Shown: one piece after another, positions 8,769 through 17,283 of the stretch
How positions within the stretch are numbered: the stretch's first letter is position 1
How the letters are laid out: every line of letters begins with the position of its first letter
Source of the DNA: Halolamina sediminis
GTDB taxonomy: Archaea; Halobacteriota; Halobacteria; Halobacteriales; Haloferacaceae
Assembly: GCF_001282785.1 (NCBI RefSeq)
Contig: NZ_CVUA01000001.1
Span: 310,001 to 374,000, forward strand
Direction: 5' to 3'
Length of the DNA stretch: 64,000 bases
Notes under the pieces: model-generated
The model's database searches: none
What the model saw: only the letters and a program-made list of their open reading frames with translations
What the model was told of the DNA's origin: nothing
Program-made: the position numbers and the translations under genes

Positions 8769-8807
8769 ATGAGCAACGGCAGTTCTCACCACGGAGGGAG
8801 ACGATGA
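8769..8807 (+). CDS. 12-codon leader ORF overlapping gcvPA
   Basis: ATG plus 11 codons encoding [12 protein letters not shown], then TGA. The stop overlaps the gcvPA start as ATGA (8804-8807). A T-rich box 25 nt upstream of this ATG suggests that the mRNA begins here without a leader. The peptide has three Gly and three Ser in 12 residues. Glycine is the substrate of the enzyme and serine is metabolically next to it. The Gly-Gly codons GGAGGG also form the Shine-Dalgarno site for gcvPA, 6 nt before its ATG. Possible roles are translational coupling or a sensing leader peptide. It could also be fortuitous. Confidence 0.45.
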   Translation: MSNGSSHHGGRR

Positions 8808-10126
8808 GCGGGAGTCCGTACGCCCCTCACACCGACGCCGAGACGGCGGCGATGCTCGACGCCGTCGGCGCCGACGACGAGGCCGAACTGTTCGACATCC
8901 CCGAGCCCGTCGCGTTCGACGGCGAGTTCGGCATCGACGCGCGGAGCGAGCAGGCGCTTCGCCGGGAGCTCTCGGGGCTGCTGGCGGAGAACGACGACCT
9001 GACTGAGTTCCTCGGTCGCGGGCACTACGAGCACTACGTGCCGAGCGTCGTCGACAGCCTCTCGCAGCGCTCGGAGTTCCTCACGTCCTACACGCAGTAC
9101 CAGCCCGAGATCACGCAGGGGTTCCTGCAGGCGCTGTTCGAGTACCAGTCGATGCTCGTGGAGCTCACCGGGCTGGGGATCGCGAACTGCTCGATGTACG
9201 ACGCCGCGACCGCGCTGGGCGAGGCCGCGCTGCTCGCCGAGCGCGTTCGCAGCGCCGACGGCGAGGTCGTGCTCGTGCCCGAGCAGCTCCGGGAGGGGAA
9301 ACGCTCCGTGCTCGCGAACTACGTCGACGGCGCAGCGCTCCGGATCGAAGAGTACCCATCCGAGCAGGGAACCGCCGACATCGATGCGCTCGCCGACACG
9401 GTCGACGAAGAGACGCTGTTCGTCTACGCCGAGACGCCGACGGTCCGGGGCTGTATCGAGCCCGACCTCGCCGAGATCGGTGAGATCGCCGAGGAGGCGG
9501 ACGCGATGTTCTGTCTCGGCTCGGACCCCGTCGCGCTGTCGATTCTCGAAGAGCCGGCCAGCGTCGGCGCCGACGTCGTCGTCGGCGAGGCCGGCGTGCT
9601 CGGCCTGCCCGCCGCCTACGGCATGGGACTCGGCCTGTTCGCCTGCAAGGAGGAGTTCCTTCGGCAGGTGCCCGGGCGGCTGGTCGGCGCCAGCGAGGAC
9701 GAATCGGGCACCCGGGCGTACACGCTGACGCTCCAGACCCGCGAGCAGCACATCCGCAAGGAGCGCGCCACCTCGAACATCTGCACCAATCAGGCGTGGG
9801 TCGCGCTCCGGGCGGCGATGCACGCGGCGTATCTGGGCGCCGACGGGCTCGTCGGCCTCGCGGAGGACTGTGTGACGCTCGCCCGCGATCTGGCCGACGA
9901 CATCGACGAGATCACCGGCCTCCGCGCGCCCGTCGACGACCGTCACCACTTCCGCGAGTTCGTCGTCGGCACCGACCAGCCCGCGAAGGCGATCGCCGAC
10001 GACCTGCAGGAGGAGGGGTTCGCGGTCCACGTGATCGGCGATCACCGCCTGCAGGTCTGTATTACCGACGCGAACGCCCACGCGGCGGACGATCTCGTCG
10101 CGGCGTTCGAGGAGGTGGCGGCATGA
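8804..10126 (+). CDS. gcvPA: Glycine dehydrogenase (decarboxylating) subunit 1
   Basis: 440 residues from the ATG at 8804, supported by a GGAGG ribosome-binding site 6 nt upstream. It is the N-terminal half of split P-protein, which decarboxylates glycine and loads the aminomethyl group on GcvH. Typical segments are [18 protein letters not shown] near residue 66, [22 protein letters not shown] near 90 and [14 protein letters not shown] near 322. This half lacks the PLP-binding lysine, which is on gcvPB. The two subunits overlap by ATGA and must be made in equal amounts. The 63-nt extension upstream is unlike the family and was excluded. Confidence 0.95.
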   Translation: MSGSPYAPHTDAETAAMLDAVGADDEAELFDIPEPVAFDGEFGIDARSEQALRRELSGLLAENDDLTEFLGRGHYEHYVPSVVDSLSQRSEFLTSYTQYQPEITQGFLQALFEYQSMLVELTGLGIANCSMYDAATALGEAALLAERVRSADGEVVLVPEQLREGKRSVLANYVDGAALRIEEYPSEQGTADIDALADTVDEETLFVYAETPTVRGCIEPDLAEIGEIAEEADAMFCLGSDPVALSILEEPASVGADVVVGEAGVLGLPAAYGMGLGLFACKEEFLRQVPGRLVGASEDESGTRAYTLTLQTREQHIRKERATSNICTNQAWVALRAAMHAAYLGADGLVGLAEDCVTLARDLADDIDEITGLRAPVDDRHHFREFVVGTDQPAKAIADDLQEEGFAVHVIGDHRLQVCITDANAHAADDLVAAFEEVAA

Positions 10127-11583
10127 GCGGAAACGGACCGGACGGGACGAGCGACCGCGAGCCGGGACGAACGTACGACCAGGCGAGGTACGCGGTCGGC
10201 GACGACGAGAACGAGCCGCTGCTGAGCGAGAAGCGCAGCGACACCGTCGAACCCGGCGACGCGCTGCCCGAGGAGCTGACCCGTGACGAGCTCACGCTGC
10301 CCAACCCCGAAGAGCCCGAGGTGGCGCGGCACTACACCCGGCTCTCCCAGATGAACTGGAGCATCGAGTCGGGGCCGTACCCGCTTGGCTCGTGTACGAT
10401 GAAGTACAACCCCCCGGTGACCGAGGACGTCGCCGCCGATCCGAACGCGGCGGTCCACCCCGACCGCTCGCCCGACTCGATTCAGGGGACGCTCGGGCTG
10501 CTTGCGGGGCTACAGGACTACCTCGCCCGCATCGGCGGGATGGACGCCGTGACGCTCCAGCCGCCCGCGGGCGCGGCGGGTGAGTTCACCGGGATCGCGA
10601 TCGCCCGGGCGTACCACCGCGCGAACGGCGAGGACCGCAGCGAGGTGCTGATCCCGAGTTCCGCCCACGGGACGAACTTCGCGACGGCGGCGCTGGCTGG
10701 CTACGACGTGGTCGAACTCCCCTCCGGCGACGACGGCCGAGTCGACATGGAGGCGTTGGAGGCTGCGGTCTCTTCGGACACGGCGGCGCTGATGCTCACT
10801 AACCCGAACACGGTGGGGCTGTTCGAGCGCGACATCGAGGATATCGCGGACGTCGTCCACGACGCCGGCGGCCTGCTCTACTACGACGGCGCGAACCTCA
10901 ACGCCCTGCTCGGCCGTGCGCGGCCCGGGGACATGGGGTTCAACATCATGCACTACAACGTCCACAAGACGTTCGCGACGCCCCACGGCGGCGGTGGGCC
11001 GGGGGCGGGCCCGGTCGGCGTCACCGAGGAACTCGCACCGTACCTCCCGAACCCCCGGGTGGAGGAGACGGACTCGGGCTACGAACTGGCCGAGACCGAC
11101 GAGGCGATCGAGCGCGTCCACGGGTTCCAGGGGAACTGGCTCGTGCTCGTGAAGGCGTACGCCTACATCGCCCGGCTGGGCGACGCGGGCCTACGCGACG
11201 CCAGCGCGAAGTCGGTGCTGAATGCGAACTACCTCGCCGAGCAGATCGACCTCGACGTGCCGTACGGACCGTTCCACCACGAGTTCGCGGCGACCGCCGG
11301 CGACGCCGCGGCCGCCGACGTGGCCAAACGGATGCTCGACTTCGGCGTCCACCCGCCGACGACGAACTGGCCGGAGATGGTGCCCGAAGCGATGCTGACC
11401 GAGCCGACCGAGATCGAGAGCAAGCAGTCGCTGGACGACCTCGCGGCGGCGTTCGACAACGCGCTGGGGTCGACCGAGGCAGAGCGTCACGACGCGCCGA
11501 ATCGGACGACTGCCCGGCGGATCGACCAGACGGGCGCCGCACGGAACCCGCGACTCTCGTGGCAGGCGCTGGGCGAAGAGTAG
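10123..11583 (+). CDS. gcvPB: Glycine dehydrogenase (decarboxylating) subunit 2
   Basis: 486 residues, the PLP-carrying half of P-protein. The Schiff-base lysine is about residue 282 in HYNVHKTF, followed by the Gly-rich loop [19 protein letters not shown] near residue 87 is another family motif. It begins at an ATG overlapping the gcvPA stop (ATGA), with a GGAGG site 7 nt upstream, so it is translated by coupling or re-initiation. The N-terminal 35 residues are a polar extension rich in Asp and Gly, as often seen in halophiles. It ends the gcv transcript. A zinc-ribbon gene follows convergently. Confidence 0.96.
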   Translation: MSGNGPDGTSDREPGRTYDQARYAVGDDENEPLLSEKRSDTVEPGDALPEELTRDELTLPNPEEPEVARHYTRLSQMNWSIESGPYPLGSCTMKYNPPVTEDVAADPNAAVHPDRSPDSIQGTLGLLAGLQDYLARIGGMDAVTLQPPAGAAGEFTGIAIARAYHRANGEDRSEVLIPSSAHGTNFATAALAGYDVVELPSGDDGRVDMEALEAAVSSDTAALMLTNPNTVGLFERDIEDIADVVHDAGGLLYYDGANLNALLGRARPGDMGFNIMHYNVHKTFATPHGGGGPGAGPVGVTEELAPYLPNPRVEETDSGYELAETDEAIERVHGFQGNWLVLVKAYAYIARLGDAGLRDASAKSVLNANYLAEQIDLDVPYGPFHHEFAATAGDAAAADVAKRMLDFGVHPPTTNWPEMVPEAMLTEPTEIESKQSLDDLAAAFDNALGSTEAERHDAPNRTTARRIDQTGAARNPRLSWQALGEE

Positions 11584-11607
11584 CGAGCCGAGAAAACGGG
11601 GTCCGCG

Positions 11608-11775
11608 CTATGCGGTCTGCTGGGTGCTGATCCCGTTGACCTGAATGAAGCCGTAGTTGCAGTCCTCACACTGCCACTTCGTCTTCTTCCCGAGGTGGAG
11701 GTTCATCGACGCGGTCTTCCAGAACGTCCGCGTTCCCCCACAGTCCGGACACTCGTGTTCGGCTTCGAGGCTCAT
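11608..11775 (-). CDS. Small zinc-ribbon protein (DUF7838-type)
   Basis: 55 residues. Two CxxC knuckles (CPDCGG at about 9-13 and CEDC at about 36-39), separated by a basic segment with LHLGKKTKW, form a zinc beta-ribbon. Such small haloarchaeal zinc proteins are numerous, and this one resembles a family I recall as DUF7838. Nucleic-acid or protein binding is a reasonable guess, with no catalytic residues. It is convergent with gcvPB, 24 nt away. The frame stays open far upstream through the repeat element, but that extension is repetitive (Val-Ala runs) and not protein-like, so the ATG at 11775 is preferred. Confidence 0.82.
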   Translation of the reverse strand: MSLEAEHECPDCGGTRTFWKTASMNLHLGKKTKWQCEDCNYGFIQVNGISTQQTA

Positions 11776-12375
11776 GGCTGTGGAGTTCGGTCGTGGGCGT
11801 GTTGAAGATGTCGTTTCTTCCATCGACGCCGTGAGTACGGTCGAATTGGTCGGTTCGAGGGGTGTGTACGTGACTGCGACCGCGACAGCAACGGTATCTC
11901 GGTCGTTGGCACATGGAACAGCGACCGCGACGGCGACAGCAGCTCGATGCTTGGCCACTTGTGACCGCAGTGCGCCGAACACGAGGTTCGGCGCAGCACG
12001 GAGTCCCCACCCCTCCCCCCGCCGGCGCCGTGATTGGCGCCGGCAAGGCGTCCACCGCCACCGCACCGCGGTGGCTGTCGGCGCGCGACGTGAGCCCCTC
12101 CGTGGGCGAACGAGCGCGCGAGGGATGAGCGAACGAAGTGAGCGAATCGGCTGGGGAGGATTGAGGGCTGTGCGGGGCGGTTGCGGTCGCAAGTGGTCTC
12201 GCACCGAGCTGCTGTTGCTGTTCGCGGTCAAAACACCGAGGTCTCGGATCACGGTCACGATCGTCGTCCCCAGTTCGACGTCAATCACGAAAAAAGCAGA
12301 AAACACCCAACCGGACCAACCACACCGAACACCGTCGTAACAAGCTACTTCCCCCATCCCACCCAACCCCCACGT
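11776..12375. other. 600-nt intergenic region with repeat element
   Basis: No protein gene is convincing here. The region holds the promoter of the zinc-ribbon gene, a roughly 300-bp inverted-repeat element (listed separately), and an AT-richer stretch (12290-12345) just before the glutaredoxin gene. A long minus-strand frame reads through it, but it gives Val-Ala repeats and Ser/Arg-rich sequence typical of shadow frames. Confidence 0.7.
11923..12229. repeat. Inverted-repeat element with internal hairpins
   Basis: Arms 11923-11969 and 12182-12229 are inverted copies that agree at roughly 38 of 46 positions. Between them are a perfect hairpin (9-bp stem GCCGGCGCC at 12021-12029 with 12036-12044, 6-nt loop), a second hairpin (CCACCG at 12058-12063 with CGGTGG at 12069-12074), and a purine-rich stretch GAGCGAACGAAGTGAGCGAATC at 12127-12149 of a type I recall as frequent in haloarchaeal intergenic DNA. 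No transposase is encoded, and no clear target-site duplication was found. It may be a MITE-like or dispersed repeat, or a structured RNA region. Confidence 0.5.
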
Positions 12376-12615
12376 ATGTCCGTTACGCTGTACGCACTGG
12401 ACGGCTGCCCGTGGTGTGAGAAGGCACACGACGCCCTCGAAGCGGCGGGCGTCGAGTACGACACGGTCTGGGTCGACGCGCTCCACTCCGAGCGCGACGA
12501 GGTCGCCCGCGTGAGCAATCAGCGCGCGGTGCCCGTGCTCGTCGACGAGGCCCACGGCGTCACCATGGCCGAGAGCGCGAACATCGTCGAGTACGTGGAG
12601 CGGACCCTCGCGTGA
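12376..12615 (+). CDS. Glutaredoxin-like thiol protein
   Basis: 79 residues of thioredoxin fold. The redox motif CPWC lies at residues 11-14, the cis-Pro loop QRAVPVLVD near 50, and the C-terminal MAESANIVEYVERTL is as in glutaredoxins and GST N-domains. It probably reduces disulfides or mixed thiols, using the organism's low-molecular-weight thiol (gamma-glutamylcysteine in haloarchaea). Its TGA overlaps the GTG of the adenosyltransferase gene (GTGA), so both are made together. It could act as electron donor for cobalamin reduction or for the B12-dependent reductase, which is an inference from coupling only. Confidence 0.88.
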   Translation: MSVTLYALDGCPWCEKAHDALEAAGVEYDTVWVDALHSERDEVARVSNQRAVPVLVDEAHGVTMAESANIVEYVERTLA

Positions 12616-13151
12616 CCGTCTACACCGGCCGGGGCGACGAGGGCCAGACCGACCTCGGCAACGCCGAACGCGTCTCGAAGACAGACCACCGCATCGAAGC
12701 CTACGGCACCGTCGACGAGGCCAACGCGCTCGTCGGTCGCGTGCGCCCGACGGGGTACGACGACGTGGACGACCAGCTCAAGCAGGTCCAGAACTGTCTC
12801 CACGTCGTGCAGGCGGAGTTCGCCAACCCCGACACCGGCGAGGACGACCCGCAGATCGGCCCGGAGGATATCGACCAACTGGAGGACTGGATCGACGAGG
12901 CCGACGAGGAACTGGAACCGCTCACCTCCTTCATCCTCCCCGGCGGCGGCGACGCCGGCGCGCGCCTCCATCAGGCCCGCGCGGTCACCCGTCGCGCGGA
13001 ACGCCGCGCGGTCGCGCTGGCCGAACAGGACGACGAGGCGGTCAACGCCGAGGCGATCCGCTACCTGAATCGTCTCTCGGACTACCTGTTCACCGCCGCG
13101 CGGCTCGTGAACCAGCGCGACGGCGTGCCCGAGGAGTCGCCGACGTACTGA
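12612..13151 (+). CDS. Cob(I)alamin adenosyltransferase, PduO-type
   Basis: 179 residues. The N-terminal TVYTGRGDEGQTDLGNAERVSKTDHRIEAYGTVDEANA segment and the later LPGGGDAGARLHQARAVTRRAERR are the ATP/cobalamin-binding signatures of PduO/MMAB enzymes. It transfers the 5'-deoxyadenosyl group from ATP to Co(I) cobalamin in the cytoplasm. It starts at a GTG overlapping the glutaredoxin stop. The adenosylcobalamin product is the cofactor of the class II ribonucleotide reductase encoded at 53.0-56.2 kb, and of methylmalonyl-CoA mutase if present elsewhere. Motifs are intact. Confidence 0.94.
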   Translation: MTVYTGRGDEGQTDLGNAERVSKTDHRIEAYGTVDEANALVGRVRPTGYDDVDDQLKQVQNCLHVVQAEFANPDTGEDDPQIGPEDIDQLEDWIDEADEELEPLTSFILPGGGDAGARLHQARAVTRRAERRAVALAEQDDEAVNAEAIRYLNRLSDYLFTAARLVNQRDGVPEESPTY

Positions 13152-13194
13152 GGCGGCCTCAAAGCTTTTCGACCTCGAACACCCAACACTAGAC

Positions 13195-13458
13195 ATGGCC
13201 AGTCACTTCGAGGACGCGCGCTACTACCTGGGTCGGGCAGTCGAACACGCCAAGGCCGGCGTCGAGGAGGAACTGGAACCGCTGGAGGAGCGAGTTCGGA
13301 AGCTCACGGGCACGGAGAAAGTGCCCGAACCGAGCCGACTCGAGACGCTCCAGTCCGACCTGAAGGAACTGGAGCAGCGCGCCGAGGGCGAAGCCCGGGA
13401 GGCGATCGAAAACGCCCGCGAACGGGTGACCGCGTTCCGGGAGCAGCGCGAGGAGTGA
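13195..13458 (+). CDS. Small coiled-coil protein (DUF7553-type)
   Basis: 87 residues, almost wholly helical and strongly charged, with heptad-like Leu/Glu repeats (EELEPLEERVRKL, then LQSDLKELEQRAEGEAREAIENARERV). It resembles a conserved haloarchaeal family I recall as DUF7553. It probably forms a helical hairpin or dimer. No enzymatic residues. An AAAGCTTTTC box at 13158-13167 lies about 27 nt before the ATG and supports this start. It lies between the adenosyltransferase gene and a tRNA gene as a separate transcript. Function unknown. Confidence 0.78.
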   Translation: MASHFEDARYYLGRAVEHAKAGVEEELEPLEERVRKLTGTEKVPEPSRLETLQSDLKELEQRAEGEAREAIENARERVTAFREQREE

Positions 13459-13466
13459 GACAGTAC

Positions 13467-13475
13467 GCTTAAGTC
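13467..13475 (+). promoter_or_regulatory. TATA-like box of tRNA-Val
   Basis: GCTTAAGTC, ending 25 nt before the first base of the tRNA. This matches archaeal tRNA promoters and the mRNA boxes in this window. Confidence 0.6.
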
Positions 13476-13500
13476 CGCCCTCGGCGTTGTTCGTGGTGAA

Positions 13501-13575
13501 GGGTCGGTGGTCTAGTCCGGTTATGACGGCTCCTTCACACGGAGCAGGCCCCAAGTTCAAATCTTGGCCGACCCA
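13501..13575 (+). tRNA. tRNA-Val (CAC)
   Basis: A 75-nt cloverleaf. The acceptor stem GGGTCGG pairs with CCGACCC and is followed by discriminator A. The D-arm is GTC...GAC. The anticodon stem GCTCC/GGAGC encloses loop TTCACAC with anticodon CAC, which reads GUG valine codons. The T-arm is CCAAG-TTCAAAT-CTTGG. No intron is present in the anticodon loop. CCA is not encoded at the 3' end (the sequence continues CTTT), as usual in archaea. Confidence 0.97.
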
Positions 13576-13708
13576 CTTTCTCTGCGTCGTCGATCAGTGA
13601 GGGTCCCGTATCTCCGGCGGCCTGTCGTCGTCGCCGAAGCGGCTGTGTTTCCCGACTCGGTAGTAAGCGAGCGCCGACGCCACGAGGTCGGTATCTTCGC
13701 CCCGGCGG

Positions 13709-14419
13709 TCAGCCGCCGAGGTAGAGCTGGCCGACCTCGGGGTTGTCAAGCAGCGCGTCGGCGTCGTTCTCGAACCGCACGGTCCCCTGATCGAGGACGT
13801 AGCCGCGGTCGGAGATGTCCAGTCCCTCCACGGCGTTCTGTTCGACCATCAAGATCGCCGTCCCCAGCTCGTTGACGGTCTGGACGTTCTCGAACACGTC
13901 CTGGACGATGTTCGGCGCGAGCCCGGCCGAGGGCTCGTCGATGAGCAGGACGTCCGGCTCGGTCATGAGTGCACGGGCGAACGCCAGCACCTGCCGCTGG
14001 CCGCCCGAGAGCGTGCTGGCTTTCGCCCGCCGCTTGTCGTCGAGGATGTCGAAGCGGTCGTACAGCTGGTCCATCGTCTCCTCGACGCCGCTGTCGCGGG
14101 ACACCCCGCCCATGCGGAGGTTCTCGTCGACGGTCATCGAGCCGAACACGTTGTCGACCTGCGGGACGTACCCCATCCCCTGCCGGACGAGATCCGGGGG
14201 CTCGGCGCCGGAGATCTCCTCGCCGCGGAACCGCACCGAGCCCTCCCACGGGGTCAACAGCCCGAACACCGTCTTCAGGACGGTCGACTTCCCGGCGCCG
14301 TTCGGCCCGACGAGGCAGACGATCTCCTCCGACTGGAGATGCATCGAGAGGTCGTCGAGCACCTGGACGTCGCCGTAGCCGGCGTCGACCGAGTCGACGT
14401 CGAGGACGGGCTCAGACAT
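13709..14419 (-). CDS. livF: Branched-chain amino acid ABC transporter ATPase LivF
   Basis: 236 residues from the ATG at 14419. It has Walker A GPNGAGKST, signature LSGGQRQVLAFARAL and Walker B VLLIDEPSAG, followed by the LivF-type C-terminus. It powers uptake together with LivG. The start overlaps the livG stop by 8 nt. Last gene of the five-gene livJ-H-M-G-F operon. The set is complete, so it is likely functional. The substrate could be branched-chain amino acids, other amino acids or amides, since Liv-type systems vary widely in archaea. Confidence 0.93.
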   Translation of the reverse strand: MSEPVLDVDSVDAGYGDVQVLDDLSMHLQSEEIVCLVGPNGAGKSTVLKTVFGLLTPWEGSVRFRGEEISGAEPPDLVRQGMGYVPQVDNVFGSMTVDENLRMGGVSRDSGVEETMDQLYDRFDILDDKRRAKASTLSGGQRQVLAFARALMTEPDVLLIDEPSAGLAPNIVQDVFENVQTVNELGTAILMVEQNAVEGLDISDRGYVLDQGTVRFENDADALLDNPEVGQLYLGG

Positions 14420-15185
14420 CGCTCCCACCCCCGAGGTACGCCTCGACGACACGGTCGTCGCTGCGGACCTGTTCGGCGCTGCCCTCCATCAGGACGGCGC
14501 CCTGGTTGAGTACCACGATCGGGTCCGCGAGATCCATGATGAACCCCATGTCGTGCTCGATGATGAGGAACGTGATCCCGTCCTCGTGGAGCTCCTCGAT
14601 GATGTCGGCGAGCTTGTTCGCGAGCGTCGGGTTCACGCCCGCGACCGGCTCGTCCAGCAGCAGCAGATCCGGCTCGGCGAGCATCGCCCGCGCGAGCTCG
14701 ACGAGCTTCAGCTGGCCGCCCGAGATGTCGGTCGCGGGCTGGCCGGCGAGGTGGTCGATCTCGAAGCGCTCCAGCAGCGCCTCGGCGCGTTCGAGGTTGC
14801 GGCGCTCCTCCGCGGCGACCGTCCCGGGCTGGGTGAACAGCGGGAGGAACGACTCGCCGAGCTGGTTCTGGGGCCCGACGAGCATCGCCTCCCGGACGGT
14901 CATCCCCTCCAGCTTCCGGGGGGTCTGGAACGTCCGGACGAGCCCGTGTTCGGTCACCTCGTGGGGCTCCATCCCCGTCGTCTCCGTCTCGTTGACGACG
15001 ACGCGGCCGCCGTCGGGCTCGTAGAACCCCGACACGAGGTTGAAGAACGTCGACTTGCCCGCGCCGTTGGGGCCGATCATCCCCGTGATGGTGCCGCGCT
15101 CGACTTCCATCGTCACGTCGTCGGTGGCCGTGAGGCCGCCGAAGGATTTCCGGAGGTTCTCGGTGCGGAGCACGGGGTCACTCAT
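14412..15185 (-). CDS. livG: Branched-chain amino acid ABC transporter ATPase LivG
   Basis: 257 residues. It has Walker A GPNGAGKST, the longer insertion typical of LivG after VSGFYEPDGG, signature ISGGQLKLVELARAM and Walker B LLLLDEPVAGVNP. It starts at the ATG at 15185, overlapping livM by 8 nt in the same manner as livF overlaps livG, and both upstream genes end with a similar Gly-Gly-Gly-Ser-Asp tail. It forms the ATPase heterodimer with LivF on the cytoplasmic face of LivH/LivM. Confidence 0.93.
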   Translation of the reverse strand: MSDPVLRTENLRKSFGGLTATDDVTMEVERGTITGMIGPNGAGKSTFFNLVSGFYEPDGGRVVVNETETTGMEPHEVTEHGLVRTFQTPRKLEGMTVREAMLVGPQNQLGESFLPLFTQPGTVAAEERRNLERAEALLERFEIDHLAGQPATDISGGQLKLVELARAMLAEPDLLLLDEPVAGVNPTLANKLADIIEELHEDGITFLIIEHDMGFIMDLADPIVVLNQGAVLMEGSAEQVRSDDRVVEAYLGGGSDV

Positions 15186-16284
15186 CGCTCCCACCCCCGC
15201 GAGCGCCCGGCCAGATGAGTTCGTCGCGGGGCGGCAGCACGCCCTGCGGCCGGAACCGCATCACCAGGATGATCAGCAGGCCGACCGCGAACAGCCGCCA
15301 CGACGCGCTGAGGCCGAAGGCCCGCGTCCCCTCGATGATGGCGACGATGACGACGCCGCCGAACAGCGCGCCGCGGTTGGAGCCGCTGCCGCCGAGGATC
15401 ACCGCGATCCACGCGTAGAACGTGTAGATCGGGTCGAAGATGTCGGGCGTGAGGAAGTAGTTCGAGTACGCGTAGTAGACGCCGGCGAGCATCGTGACGA
15501 CGCTGCCGAGCACGAACGCCTGCATCCGGAACGCGTACGCGTTCTTCCCGAGCGCCTCCGCGAGGTCCTCGTCGCTGCGGATCGTCCGCAGGACGCGCCC
15601 CCACGGCGAGCGGTGGACCCGCCGCAGCACGAGGTAGGAGACGAGCACGAAGCTGCCGACGACGAGGGCGTTCAGCAGCCCGTTCCAGAACTGGAAGCTG
15701 AGGGTGTAAATCCCCAAGTCGACGGTGCCGATGTCCCGCGGGAGCGTCTCCAGCACGGGGACGCCCTCGAAGAACAGCGGGACGCCGCCGACGCCGCTGG
15801 TCCCGCCGGTCCAGTTCTCCTGATTCCGGAACACCAACCGCACGACCTCCGCGAGGCCGAGGCTGGCGATCGCGAGGTAGTCCTCGCGCAGGCTCAGCGT
15901 CGGGATCCCGATCGCGAGCGCGAGCAGCACTGTCACGACGACCGCGGCGAACAGCCCCACGATGGGCGGTACCGCGTCCGTGATCGGCGACCCGCTCGCC
16001 GACAGCAACACGGGCACGTACGCGCCGAGGCCGAAGAACGCGGCGACGCTGAAGTTGATGAGGCCGGCGTACCCCCACTGGACGTTCAGCCCGAGGCTGA
16101 GGAGGCCGTACATCGCAGCCAGCGACACGAGGAAGACGAGGTAGGACGGCGAGACGAGGCCGACCAGCGTGCCGCCGACCAGCGCGAGCGCCGCCGCCAC
16201 GAGTACGGCGTTCGTCGCCCGCTCGATCTGTGCCTGTCTCGTGTCCTCGCTCTCCTCGAAGGCGGAGCGTGTTTCGTCGGCCAT
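15178..16284 (-). CDS. livM: Branched-chain amino acid ABC transporter permease LivM
   Basis: 368 residues with about nine to ten membrane helices. LSLGLNVQWGYAGLINFSVAAFFGLGAY near residue 62 is the LivM family signature, and IPTLSLREDYLAIASLGLAE near 130 is another conserved segment. The EAA-like cytoplasmic loop lies around SDEDLAEALGKNAYAFRM. The N-terminal 25 residues are polar and acidic. It directly follows livH without a gap (stop and start are adjacent). It pairs with LivH as the membrane channel of the importer. Confidence 0.93.
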   Translation of the reverse strand: MADETRSAFEESEDTRQAQIERATNAVLVAAALALVGGTLVGLVSPSYLVFLVSLAAMYGLLSLGLNVQWGYAGLINFSVAAFFGLGAYVPVLLSASGSPITDAVPPIVGLFAAVVVTVLLALAIGIPTLSLREDYLAIASLGLAEVVRLVFRNQENWTGGTSGVGGVPLFFEGVPVLETLPRDIGTVDLGIYTLSFQFWNGLLNALVVGSFVLVSYLVLRRVHRSPWGRVLRTIRSDEDLAEALGKNAYAFRMQAFVLGSVVTMLAGVYYAYSNYFLTPDIFDPIYTFYAWIAVILGGSGSNRGALFGGVVIVAIIEGTRAFGLSASWRLFAVGLLIILVMRFRPQGVLPPRDELIWPGARGGGSDE

Positions 16285-17271
16285 CTACGTCACCTCCTCC
16301 CCGGCGATGCCGGTCGGGCGAACGAGCAACACGAGCACCATGATGACGAACGCGATCGCGTTGGCGTACGCCGGTTCGATGGGGATGCCGACGTCCGTGA
16401 GCACCGGCGTGAGTCGGTTCACCATCCCGATGACGAACCCGCCGAGCATCGCGCCGTAGACGCTGCCGATCCCGCCGAGGATGACGGCCGCGAACACGAC
16501 GAGCAGGAGGTTGAACCCCATTCGGGGGCTGAGCTGGTTGTACAGCCCGAGGAACACGCCGGCGGCGCCGGCCAGCCCCGCACCGATCACCCACATCGAC
16601 GTGATGACGCGCTCGGTGCGGATGCCCGACACCTTCGCGAGCTCCTCGTTGTCGGCGGTGGCTCGCATCGTCCGGCCGAGCGTCGTGTACTGGAGCACGA
16701 CGTGGAGCGCGACGACGAGCGTGGCCGAGACCAGCACGATCGCGACCTCGTGTTCGGTGAGCGTGATGCCCGTGAGGTCCTCGATCCAGGGGATCGGTCG
16801 GAGCACGGTGATGCCGTACTCGTACGTCCCCGAGCCGAACCGGAGTTGGACGAGCGCCCGGTAGACGAACGCCACGCCGATGCTCGTGATGAGCAGGCCG
16901 ATCGAGTCCACGTCCAGCGGCTCGTAGATCAGGTAGTGCGTGGCGACGGCGACGACGGCCGCGACGGCGATACCCGCAAGCAGTGCCGCGTAGAACCCCA
17001 GCGGAAGCGCGAACAGCGTCGGCCCGGCGGTGCCGATGGCGCCCAGCGTGACGAGGCCGGCGTAGGCGCCGACGGTCATCGTGTCGCCGTGGGCGAAGTT
17101 CGCGAAGTTCGCGATCGAGTAGACGAGCGAGAGCCCGATTCCCCCGAGCACGATGATCGCCGAGAACACGACGCCGTTCGCGAGGTAGTTCAACAGCTGT
17201 GGGAGGTAGCTGCCGCCCAGCTGTGCGACTGCCGACGCGAGCACGCCGGCGGCGGAGAGACTGCCGATCAT
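16285..17271 (-). CDS. livH: Branched-chain amino acid ABC transporter permease LivH
   Basis: 328 residues with about eight membrane helices. IGLSLVYSIANFANFAHGDTMTVGAYAG near residue 44 is the LivH signature, and GRTMRATADNEELAKVSGIRTERV near 198 is the cytoplasmic ATPase-contact loop. GGIGSVYGAMLGGFVIG near 262 is also conserved. Second gene of the operon, 12 nt after livJ. It forms the translocation pore with LivM. Confidence 0.93.
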   Translation of the reverse strand: MIGSLSAAGVLASAVAQLGGSYLPQLLNYLANGVVFSAIIVLGGIGLSLVYSIANFANFAHGDTMTVGAYAGLVTLGAIGTAGPTLFALPLGFYAALLAGIAVAAVVAVATHYLIYEPLDVDSIGLLITSIGVAFVYRALVQLRFGSGTYEYGITVLRPIPWIEDLTGITLTEHEVAIVLVSATLVVALHVVLQYTTLGRTMRATADNEELAKVSGIRTERVITSMWVIGAGLAGAAGVFLGLYNQLSPRMGFNLLLVVFAAVILGGIGSVYGAMLGGFVIGMVNRLTPVLTDVGIPIEPAYANAIAFVIMVLVLLVRPTGIAGEEVT

Positions 17272-17283
17272 TGGCGCATCGGG

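Noticed and set aside
12127-12149. GAGCGAACGAAGTGAGCGAATC stretch considered as a CRISPR repeat
   Set aside because: It occurs once here with no regular spacing of copies and no spacers. It fits a dispersed intergenic motif better.
11776-12555. Upstream extension of the zinc-ribbon gene giving Val-Ala repeats
   Set aside because: The Val-Ala runs come from short GC-rich tandem sequence in the repeat element. The first protein-like residues start at the ATG at 11775.
13501-13575. Intron in the tRNA-Val
   Set aside because: The anticodon loop is seven nucleotides with continuous stems, so there is no intron.
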